Shown here one piece after another: positions 1-7,693 of a DNA stretch of 64,000 bases. The position numbers and the translations under genes are program-made. Position 1 is the first letter of the stretch, and each line of letters begins with the position of its first letter. This DNA is from Candidatus Woesearchaeota archaeon. GTDB taxonomy: Archaea > Nanobdellota > Nanobdellia > Woesearchaeales > GW2011-AR9. The DNA is taken from the NCBI GenBank assembly GCA_018676855.1, contig JABHDY010000003.1, positions 252,359-316,358 of the forward strand, given 5' to 3'. The notes beneath the pieces were generated by a model, which saw nothing but the letters and a program-made list of their open reading frames with translations, was not told the DNA's origin and ran no database searches.

Positions 1-60
1 TCTGTAGAGTTTTACTCGTTTTGTATCTGGTTCTTTTGATGTTGTTTTCGATATTGTCAT
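1..60 (-). CDS. Start of an unidentified protein, cut by the window edge
   Basis: An ATG at position 60 on the minus strand opens a frame that runs without a stop for 20 codons to the window edge (MTISKTTSKE...). It lies 25 bases after the NeuB stop, at the downstream end of the surface-sugar operon, so it is probably the next operon gene. The gap is very AT-rich, with TAA-like repeats, and I see no clear SD. Twenty residues are too few to name a family. Confidence 0.45.
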   Translation of the reverse strand, partial: MTISKTTSKEPDTKRVKLYR

Positions 61-85
61 GTTATTTATTTATTAGTTTATTAGT

Positions 86-1138
86 TTATTTATTTACCAA
101 TTCCCAATTCAGTGGCGTTCCTTTCGTTACGTCTTGTGTAAACGTTTTACCAAGAATTTCTGGAAGATGTTGAGGATGTAATCCCTGGCCAGGCCGAATG
201 GACCGAACATTTTCTTCTGTAATAATTTCTCCCTCAGAAACGTCCTTAACAATGAATAATGAACGTAAGAAAATTCGTTCTGTTTGCATTTTGTCTGTTA
301 ATTTGTACGTTCTTTCACCTAACGCTTTCTCTACGTCACGAACAGCATTGACCATAGTTTTAAATTCAGTATAATCTAACGAAAATGCAGAGTCTGGACT
401 TTCCATTTCTTTATTGAGGATGAAATGTTTCTCAACAACCTTCGCGCCAAGAGGAATGGATGCAATGGGAACAGTTGTACCCAAAGAATGATCGGAGACT
501 CCAAGTATAACATCGAACAGTTCTGCTAAATGTTCCATTGACCGTAAATGAACATCTTCAAGAGGTGTCGGATATGCAGACACACATTTTAAAAGAATGA
601 TTTGATCATTACCAACCCTCTTGCATGCGTTAAGTGCTTTTTCAATATCGTCTAATGTTGCTGCACCCGTTGCAATAATCATCGGTTTTCCTTTTGATGC
701 CATATATTCAATCAATGGAATGTCGGTTATCTCTAACGATGCAAGTTTGTACGCAGGAACATTCATTTTTTCTAAAAAGTCAACTGCAGTTTTATCAAAC
801 GGTGATGAGAAACAAATTAATCCTATACTTTCTGCATACTCCTTAAGTTTAGGTTGCCAGTCCCATGGTGTGTACGCTTTCTGAAACAAACTGTACAATG
901 TTTCTCCATCCCATAACGTCCCATGTTTAATTTTAAAATACCCTTTATCAGAATTCATAGTAAGGGTATCTGCTGTGTACGTCTGAAATTTAATAGCGTC
1001 TGCTCCCGCGTCCTTTGCTGCTTTAATTGTCCTCATTGCAAGGTCATAGTCTTGGTTATGATTAGCAGATAATTCAGCAATGATAAATGCTGGCTGTCCT
1101 TCACCAATTTCACGTCTTGCAATGGTAACTTTTTTCAT
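86..1138 (-). CDS. neuB: NeuB-family nonulosonic acid synthase
   Basis: Condenses phosphoenolpyruvate with a six-carbon amino sugar to a nine-carbon nonulosonic acid (sialic, legionaminic or pseudaminic type). The 350 residues match the family length. A TIM barrel comes first (FIIAELSANHNQD near residue 18; FQTYTADTLT; KHFILNKEMESPDSAFSLD near 235-253). A C-terminal SAF/antifreeze-like domain follows (residues ~285-350, FIVKDVSEGEIITEENVRSI). An SD (GAGAGGAAA) precedes the ATG, 5 bases after the GAPDH-like gene. This is the clearest pathway marker of the operon. Which sugar it accepts cannot be told from sequence; SpsE/LegI/PseI are equally good subfamily names. Confidence 0.93.
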   Translation of the reverse strand: MKKVTIARREIGEGQPAFIIAELSANHNQDYDLAMRTIKAAKDAGADAIKFQTYTADTLTMNSDKGYFKIKHGTLWDGETLYSLFQKAYTPWDWQPKLKEYAESIGLICFSSPFDKTAVDFLEKMNVPAYKLASLEITDIPLIEYMASKGKPMIIATGAATLDDIEKALNACKRVGNDQIILLKCVSAYPTPLEDVHLRSMEHLAELFDVILGVSDHSLGTTVPIASIPLGAKVVEKHFILNKEMESPDSAFSLDYTEFKTMVNAVRDVEKALGERTYKLTDKMQTERIFLRSLFIVKDVSEGEIITEENVRSIRPGQGLHPQHLPEILGKTFTQDVTKGTPLNWELVNK

Positions 1139-1142
1139 GTTC

Positions 1143-2207
1143 TTATTTTCCTCTCGAGATACGCTCTGCCGCCATATGGTTTACCAAATCATAGAACCTG
1201 TTCGTCGAAGCCTCGTTATCAAAGTATCCAGGAAGATGAACATCATTTCCTCGAACTTGAATAGTATCTTCAGTAAAAACTGTTGAACTTGGTGTACAAA
1301 GATACCTATTTGAATCTCCAACATCAACTTCTTCAATCCCATATAATCCTTGAAGCTGTCCACCATGCACTGCATTTCTTAATGCTCCAATAAACGCATT
1401 ACGATCAACTGGGTCTTTCAAGCCGAATCGGAACTTTATAGCCGAGACATTTGTCATTGGGCAAACAACATAATCAACAAGAAATCTATCTGGAGCAAGG
1501 AAAGATAACAAGTTTGGTGCTACCACTTCAAGTGTACACTCTTTTCTATACAGAACCTGATTTTTTGGATCTTGTAATTTATATTCAGGCATGTTATGAG
1601 CAACACTAACATCTGCATCCTCAACACCAAATGTATCATTCATCCATTTGGCTAATGGAACAAACGCGTTTACAGTACAAGAACCATACGACGTCACCAA
1701 ATCTGTATCAAGATTAAAGTCTTTATGATTAAATCCAAATACTAATGTTTTATCTGCCTGAGGAGCAGTTGCAGAGATAACTAAGTGTTTAGTTCTTCCT
1801 GTAAGAAATTTGTGTCGTGCTTCATCTGAATATTCAGCATGTCCACCTGAACATTCAAACACCATGTCTGGCTGACCAATCCATGGAATTTCATCAAGAG
1901 ATTTTGCACCAGTTCTTGTAAATAAGATTTGTCTGTTACTTGTTCCATGAGGTGTTGAGATGAGAAGTCTGTCCCCTTCAACTTTAAATTTGTATTGAAA
2001 GAAATTAACAGCAGGATCTTTTTTAATCATTCTTGCCGCATCATCAATAGTGAGAACCGGATCATTAATATATTGTATATCAAAAAATGCACTGTCTCGA
2101 CGGTCAAGCCAATGTTTCAACATGTGTAATCCAAATCGTCCAAAGCCATTCATACCTGCTACTAATTTTCCTTCTAATCCCGTTGTTGGGTTTTCTGTAT
2201 CTGTCAT
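1143..2207 (-). CDS. GAPDH-like dehydrogenase in a sugar operon
   Basis: 354 residues with a Rossmann start GMNGFGRFGLHMLK (near residue 18) and the active-site block SYGSCTVNAF, which keeps the catalytic cysteine of the glyceraldehyde-3-phosphate dehydrogenase family (canonical SxSCTTN). Family knowledge predicts NAD(P)-dependent oxidation of a phosphorylated aldehyde through a thioester. Its place between an ATP-grasp fusion and NeuB argues for a role in making or tailoring the surface sugar rather than glycolysis. It resembles the bacterial-type fold more than archaeal GapII. A strong SD (GGAGGAGAT) lies 6 bases before the ATG. The substrate is unknown. Confidence 0.8.
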   Translation of the reverse strand: MTDTENPTTGLEGKLVAGMNGFGRFGLHMLKHWLDRRDSAFFDIQYINDPVLTIDDAARMIKKDPAVNFFQYKFKVEGDRLLISTPHGTSNRQILFTRTGAKSLDEIPWIGQPDMVFECSGGHAEYSDEARHKFLTGRTKHLVISATAPQADKTLVFGFNHKDFNLDTDLVTSYGSCTVNAFVPLAKWMNDTFGVEDADVSVAHNMPEYKLQDPKNQVLYRKECTLEVVAPNLLSFLAPDRFLVDYVVCPMTNVSAIKFRFGLKDPVDRNAFIGALRNAVHGGQLQGLYGIEEVDVGDSNRYLCTPSSTVFTEDTIQVRGNDVHLPGYFDNEASTNRFYDLVNHMAAERISRGK

Positions 2208-2228
2208 AATATCTCCTCCAGGGTATAA

Positions 2229-4781
2229 TTATTGATGTACATTACCGATAGGTTCAGTTTCTATCTGTAACGTTTCGTGTACTTTATCTTCAAGTTTGTT
2301 AAGTTCGTCAAACGTATCCGCGACGATAATAATATGATTAATTCTACTTGCACAGTTTCTATAATCTTTCACTTCATCACCTATTTTCATTGAATGAAAG
2401 ATATTTCTCACACCAGGCATATTTTCTATTTCTTCTAACCCTTTTATATTTCTAATGATTCCCGGTTCTGGAAAAACTGATGTTGTCTTTGACCATTTCA
2501 TCCATCTGGAAACTAAATCTCTAGGGTCCATTTCTTTCCCAGCAGCTATGTCTATTGTTGCTTTAACGATATCTATACCTAATGAATACGGTTTACGATA
2601 TTGAGAGTCAAAACCGCCAGATGTTCGTGCAGTTACTTCAATAATTCGCGGTTTCCCGTCAACAATGATTAAGTCTCCTTTAAACGCACCATTGTCAACA
2701 CCTAACGCAGTTGCTGCTTTTTCCATTAATGTGTACATGTCTGCCTGCATTTTCTCAGGTAACAATGATGGTGTTAATGAACCTACTTGTACAGAATATT
2801 CTTGCACGGGACGAAATTGTCTGTCTGAAACGCCTGCAGGAAACAGTTTTCCTTTATACATAACAGTATCAACACTATATTCGTCACCTTCAAAGAATTG
2901 TTCAATAATTGCTTCTTTCCTCATGAAACAAAATTTCATTGCATCGTCAAACGCAGCAACAATTTCTTGATCAGTTGTTCCGTCCCGTAAAACTTTCACG
3001 CCACGACTTGCAGAATTGTCTAACGGTTTAATGATGCACGGATATCCAACTTTCTGTACAGCGTTTAATGCTTCCTCAACAGTTTTTGCGGATCCAAACT
3101 TAACATAATCAACATTCTTTTCGTTAAGAACAGTTCTCATCTTAACTTTATCATTACAATTTAATGCAGCTTCAGGATCAATTCCTGGTAAGCCAGCAGC
3201 ATGAGCAGCCATTGCAACGGTATATTCAACATCGCACCCTTGTGTATAGACAGCAACAATCTTATTTTCAGCTTTCAATCGTTTCGCTAACTCAACATGC
3301 GCACCAATATCTTTTGTGCTAATAGCAAATGCTTCGTCCGCTAATTTTGCAGCCTCAGATTCTATGTTCATGTCTGTTATATATACATAATATCCTAATT
3401 CTTTTGCTTTTTCGACAGCAACTTTTTGTAAAACTCCTGCCCCAACAATTAAAATTCCTTTTTGTTCCATTATAATCTCCTCTTTATTATTTTTAGTATG
3501 AATATCATTATCTGGATGTTGTATAAAGTACTGTTCTATTTCTTTATAGGAACGTACAATACCATCTACAACGTGAGAATGAAGCAAATCTTTATCATTA
3601 TTAATATTATGAAAGTCTAATAGGATGGTTGAAAACCCAGCATTTTTTGCTCCAAATAAATCAATATCAATATCGTGACTTATGTACACACAATCGTGTG
3701 GAAAAACTCCTAATTGTGCAGCACAATCAAGATATGGTTGTTTGTTTGGTTTTGGTGTTTCATACGCACAAACAATGACATCAAAATACGTGTTAATTCC
3801 TACATTCTTTATTCTATCAAGTTGAATATCATGTTTTCCGTTCGTTACTATCCCTAATTTATATTTTCCATGTACTGATTGAAGATATTCTAGAACGCCA
3901 GGTAACAATTTCTCATCAACTTTCTGTGTAAGAAAATTGTCAACTATTGATTTAACATAACTTTGATCTTGGTTTAACTTTGTCAGGACATCATTAACAT
4001 GAAATTTGTATTTTGAACCTTTATCAGTATAGACTTGCCAGAAAAATTTTCCAAAGTTAGTTAATCCTAACTCTTCCTCAGCAAAAATGATTGTTTTTTC
4101 CCACCGTTTATGAATCCAGGATTCTTCATCAACTAACGCATCATCAAAATCAAATATGATAGCTTTAATGCATTGTATGTCATCTTTTATATTTCTTATT
4201 TCTTTTACAATTTCACTTTTTTCCTGAGAATAATATTCTTCTCGCAGTACAGAATGAAGTATCGAATCATGAAATTTGTTCTTCTTGTACACATGATTAC
4301 GTAATACACCTTCCTTCACAAATCCTACTTTTTCAAGAACCGCAAGATGTTTATCTCTAAAACAATGTGTTTCAGAAACAAGTCTATTATGATGTAATCG
4401 TTCAAATCCATACTGAAGTAACATGCGTAGTACATCTTCAAATAGTGTAAGATACTCTTCTGACCCCTCAATTATTTCTGTATCAAGTAAAAATGATAAT
4501 TCTGCCCGTGCAGAGATAGAGTCAATATTGGTAAAACCACAATATCCAATAAACTTACCATCCACATTTACAATTGAAAATAGTATTTCTTTGTTTGAGT
4601 TTGAAATTCGTTTCCAATACTCCTCCTGATTGTGTGAGGTTAACGGCTTAGACTGTCGTAAAACTGCAATCTGTTCGTTACGCCATTTCTTAATCAGTTC
4701 CATATCAGAATACTCTAACGAAGAAAGGTAACATGATGATGATGAGATTATCTTTTCTCTCATGGTGTTATTATCTCTCAT
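2229..4781 (-). CDS. Three-domain fusion: GNAT acetyltransferase, HAD hydrolase, ATP-grasp ligase
   Basis: 850 residues. Residues 1-195 are a RimJ/PseH-like GNAT domain (KKWRNEQIAVLRQS; GYCGFTNIDS). Residues ~205-400 are a HAD phosphatase/mutase-like domain; motif I reads FDFDDALVDEE with Ala where Thr is usual, motif II is VTNGKHD, and the motif IV region is YISHDIDIDLFGAKNAG. Residues 438-850 are an ATP-grasp ligase (IIKPLDNSASRGVKVL; FKGDLIIVDGKPRIIEVTAR). GNAT proteins in such clusters N-acetylate the amino sugar, and ATP-grasp domains join an amino or carboxylic acid. I chose the ATG at 4781 because it overlaps the upstream stop by ATGA and has a GGAGGT SD; an upstream in-frame start lies inside the neighbour. 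The ATP-grasp domain has its own SD and ATG inside the frame. Confidence 0.85.
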   Translation of the reverse strand: MRDNNTMREKIISSSSCYLSSLEYSDMELIKKWRNEQIAVLRQSKPLTSHNQEEYWKRISNSNKEILFSIVNVDGKFIGYCGFTNIDSISARAELSFLLDTEIIEGSEEYLTLFEDVLRMLLQYGFERLHHNRLVSETHCFRDKHLAVLEKVGFVKEGVLRNHVYKKNKFHDSILHSVLREEYYSQEKSEIVKEIRNIKDDIQCIKAIIFDFDDALVDEESWIHKRWEKTIIFAEEELGLTNFGKFFWQVYTDKGSKYKFHVNDVLTKLNQDQSYVKSIVDNFLTQKVDEKLLPGVLEYLQSVHGKYKLGIVTNGKHDIQLDRIKNVGINTYFDVIVCAYETPKPNKQPYLDCAAQLGVFPHDCVYISHDIDIDLFGAKNAGFSTILLDFHNINNDKDLLHSHVVDGIVRSYKEIEQYFIQHPDNDIHTKNNKEEIIMEQKGILIVGAGVLQKVAVEKAKELGYYVYITDMNIESEAAKLADEAFAISTKDIGAHVELAKRLKAENKIVAVYTQGCDVEYTVAMAAHAAGLPGIDPEAALNCNDKVKMRTVLNEKNVDYVKFGSAKTVEEALNAVQKVGYPCIIKPLDNSASRGVKVLRDGTTDQEIVAAFDDAMKFCFMRKEAIIEQFFEGDEYSVDTVMYKGKLFPAGVSDRQFRPVQEYSVQVGSLTPSLLPEKMQADMYTLMEKAATALGVDNGAFKGDLIIVDGKPRIIEVTARTSGGFDSQYRKPYSLGIDIVKATIDIAAGKEMDPRDLVSRWMKWSKTTSVFPEPGIIRNIKGLEEIENMPGVRNIFHSMKIGDEVKDYRNCASRINHIIIVADTFDELNKLEDKVHETLQIETEPIGNVHQ
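3468..3481 (-). promoter_or_regulatory. Internal SD and ATG at the ATP-grasp domain junction
   Basis: AGGAGAT followed 4 bases later by an in-frame ATG (first base 3470), exactly where the ATP-grasp domain begins. It could start a separate ATP-grasp protein, or be the relic of an old gene boundary read through in frame. The linker is rich in Lys/Glu codons, which can mimic an SD by chance. Confidence 0.45.
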
Positions 4782-5569
4782 TGTATACCTCCAACTTTCT
4801 TTGCCCATGTCGTTAGATGTTGAGGGAACCCCGTCTTTGTTACATATCCCATTGATAACAAAAGACGTTCAACTCCAATAAATGTTATAGCACCATCAAC
4901 CTTATGATAAGAAGCAATTGCAACATGAACATTGCTATCTGAAAGGTTACGTGAACATCCTTTAAGTGCTTCAATCTCTGCACCTTCAATATCCATTTTA
5001 ATAAAATTAACATGTTGAATTTTTAATTCTTTCAACCGACTATCAAGTTTGATAACGGACGTTAGAGGAAGGTGTGGTTCTTCTTCTGGATCAAGAATAA
5101 ATGATGATTCGCCACCCTGCATCTTGAATCGTAATTGTGTATTGGTACTCCATAATCCCTCAGAAAAAACATCTACGTTTGTAATACAATTCAGTGCAAT
5201 AAGGTCAAGCAATTCTTCACGACCATTTGTATCTGGTTCAAACGCTAACACTTGGCCAGTATCACCAACAAACTTTGATGCTATCAATGAAAACACACCG
5301 CCAGATGCACCAGCATCAATAACAACATCATTTTTTTGTGGCCGATGATATTTCAAGTAACCCTTAAGAACCGTTGCAAGACTTCCACACGGATTTTTTC
5401 TAAATTTGAGAGTAAAGTTTGGAAATGTAACATAGTACATATTCTCTTTAAAAGAAATGGTGTACACATTTTTTCCAAAAATATTCTGATACACACATCG
5501 TACTTTATGTTTAAAAACTGAGTCTGGAACAAGTTGTCCGTACAATTTAGCAAGCCTGAATTTTGTCAT
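4778..5569 (-). CDS. FkbM-family methyltransferase
   Basis: 263 residues. The SAM-binding motif VIDAGASGGVFSLIASKFVG (near residue 100) is followed by LAFEPD, and the FkbM signature IKMDIEGAEIEALKG lies near 190. FkbM enzymes O-methylate sugars or secondary metabolites in glycan clusters, so this probably methylates the nonulosonate or another glycan residue. The start overlaps the upstream stop by ATGA and has AAGAGGTT as SD inside the upstream coding end. The 3' end overlaps the next gene by 4 bases, indicating translational coupling. Confidence 0.85.
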   Translation of the reverse strand: MTKFRLAKLYGQLVPDSVFKHKVRCVYQNIFGKNVYTISFKENMYYVTFPNFTLKFRKNPCGSLATVLKGYLKYHRPQKNDVVIDAGASGGVFSLIASKFVGDTGQVLAFEPDTNGREELLDLIALNCITNVDVFSEGLWSTNTQLRFKMQGGESSFILDPEEEPHLPLTSVIKLDSRLKELKIQHVNFIKMDIEGAEIEALKGCSRNLSDSNVHVAIASYHKVDGAITFIGVERLLLSMGYVTKTGFPQHLTTWAKKVGGIQ

Positions 5570-7665
5570 GTTAACCTCTTAAAACCAGAATGGCACACAG
5601 GACCTTTGAGATATTTATCAGGATTACCTTCACTGATAGCCTTTGAAATAAAACTAAATGTATCATCAACTGCACGAAGATATTGAGTTATATGGTCTTC
5701 TTTATGCGCATAGGATGCGAAGTACGCAGTCGTTGCCAAGAATCCTTTTTCCAACATTAATTGTGTAAACAATGTTTTAAGAACAAGAGGATTATCATAC
5801 TCAAACGAAAAACTGCTTAATGGATAAATTCCTGAAACTTTAATTTTTATACCATACTTCTCTGCTAACATTGCCCACCCTTCCTGTACTTGTTTTCCAT
5901 TTTGTTTAAGATGAGACGCAACATTATTTTCTTCTAATTTCTTGATTGTAGCAAGTGCTGCAGTAAACCCTATCCGTTCTGTCCAAAATGAACTGCTAAT
6001 GAATGACCCTTGTGCAGCTTCCATAACGTTCCTTGTTCCAATGATAGCAGCGATTGGATACCCATTTCCCATGGCCTTTGCAAACACTGCAACGTCAGGA
6101 TTGATTCCCAAATTTAAATGTGCACCACCTAACGCTAACCTAAACCCAGAAGACACTTCATCAAATACTAACACAATACTTTGTTCTTTGGTAACTGCAC
6201 GAATTTTTTCCAAAAATCCGGGCGCAGGATAACGGCCACGTAACGGCTCCATAACAACTGCAGCAATATTTCCTTGATGTTTCTGAACTAATTGTAAAAA
6301 TTCGTCAATATCATTATAATGAAACGGAACGGCTGTTCCCTGTAATGCACGAGGAACTCCCCTGGGTTCTAATCCTGGAAGAAGATGCCCATCTAATGCA
6401 GCATCGTCCGCTAAATTTGTTGCAATGTACCAATCATGCCATCCATGATATCCGCAGAAAAGTATAAGGTCCTTGCCCGTTTTTGCACGTGCTATCCGTA
6501 CCGCAACGGCAACCGCTTCGCCACCCGTTCGTGCAAACCGTACATTGTCTGCCCAAGGGTGAAGTTGTACCATCTTTTCTGCAAGTTCAACTTCTTCTGG
6601 ACAGTTTAATGTCGTCTTTGTAGAATTGGTAATTGCGTTTGTAACGGCAGTATCAATATCATTATCTGCATATCCTAAAATTGACGTACCAATGCCCATG
6701 TAACACAAATCTAAATATTCATTATCATCTAAATCCCAAACGGAACATCCCTTTGCTTTCTTGTAATATGCTGGCCACAAGTCCGGCAAATGTAATTCTG
6801 GTCTCTTTGATAATAATTGTGTTCCGCCAGGAATGAGCCGTTTTGCTTTTTCATAGAGTTGTTGTGATTTTCCAAGAGGAATTTTTAGTGAAGGTACTTT
6901 TTCTTGCACAACCGTATCTTCCTGTAACGATTTAGCATAGCCTTCATTCATTGATAAGTGTGCATTAATTTTTAGTAAGTCAGGATTATCTTTTACTACA
7001 CGTACAATATCATGTAATCGTGAATCTTGTGAAGTAATCTTTTTCAACAGTTCATTCAGAAGTTCTACATCTTCTTTCTCATCAACGGTTAATCGAATAT
7101 GTGATACGTCTTCATGATGTTGAAGATTAGTATGTTTGAAAAGTTCTTTATTTTTCCATATATAGGGTGTTACATGTTCCCTCTCTGATGGTAGGGTTGC
7201 TTCATGCCATGCCTTTTCTAACGCAGAAAAAGTAAACATGTCAAAGTCCATCCCATCAGGAAATGATGGTGGATGTGCATTCGACCCATAATCAGCACTA
7301 TCCCGTATAAACAATTCAATTGTTTTATCAATAATCTCAGGATCAATTAAAGGACAATCGCCCGTAATCCGTACAATGATATCCGCATTAAAACGTTTTG
7401 CACACTGATAATACCTATCAAGAACGTCATTTTCATTTCCAACAAAGTAATTGAATCCTTTCTTTTTTACTTCTTCAATAAGAGAAAGGTTATTCAGATG
7501 ATCGCTCGTAGCAAGAACAACATCGTCAACACGTTGCGCTTTCCTGACACGTTCAAGAACATGATGTACTAACGGTTTGCCTGCAAGTAAACTTAACATT
7601 TTTCCAGGAAATCGTGTGGAACCCATCCGAGCTTGAATAATTGCAATTACTTTTTGTTTTGCCAT
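5566..7665 (-). CDS. SpsF-type cytidylyltransferase fused to class III aminotransferase
   Basis: 699 residues. Residues 1-240 are a nucleotidyltransferase of the SpsF/NeuA superfamily (AIIQARMGSTRFPGKML at 9-24; TGDCPLIDPEI at 101-111). In Bacillus sps clusters this protein is thought to activate the nonulosonate as CMP-sugar. Residues ~270-690 are a PLP enzyme of the glutamate-1-semialdehyde aminomutase class (RLIPGGTQLLS; FCGYHGWHDWY; FDEVSSGFR; PLP lysine K530 in FAKAMGNGYP). The aminotransferase half could install an amino group on the sugar, or act as a mutase on a side chain. Both halves look full length. No separate NeuA/PseF is seen in the window, so the N-terminal half is the best candidate for CMP activation. 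Confidence 0.85.
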   Translation of the reverse strand: MAKQKVIAIIQARMGSTRFPGKMLSLLAGKPLVHHVLERVRKAQRVDDVVLATSDHLNNLSLIEEVKKKGFNYFVGNENDVLDRYYQCAKRFNADIIVRITGDCPLIDPEIIDKTIELFIRDSADYGSNAHPPSFPDGMDFDMFTFSALEKAWHEATLPSEREHVTPYIWKNKELFKHTNLQHHEDVSHIRLTVDEKEDVELLNELLKKITSQDSRLHDIVRVVKDNPDLLKINAHLSMNEGYAKSLQEDTVVQEKVPSLKIPLGKSQQLYEKAKRLIPGGTQLLSKRPELHLPDLWPAYYKKAKGCSVWDLDDNEYLDLCYMGIGTSILGYADNDIDTAVTNAITNSTKTTLNCPEEVELAEKMVQLHPWADNVRFARTGGEAVAVAVRIARAKTGKDLILFCGYHGWHDWYIATNLADDAALDGHLLPGLEPRGVPRALQGTAVPFHYNDIDEFLQLVQKHQGNIAAVVMEPLRGRYPAPGFLEKIRAVTKEQSIVLVFDEVSSGFRLALGGAHLNLGINPDVAVFAKAMGNGYPIAAIIGTRNVMEAAQGSFISSSFWTERIGFTAALATIKKLEENNVASHLKQNGKQVQEGWAMLAEKYGIKIKVSGIYPLSSFSFEYDNPLVLKTLFTQLMLEKGFLATTAYFASYAHKEDHITQYLRAVDDTFSFISKAISEGNPDKYLKGPVCHSGFKRLT

Positions 7666-7693
7666 TTTATGTATTTTAATTTATTTTAAATTA

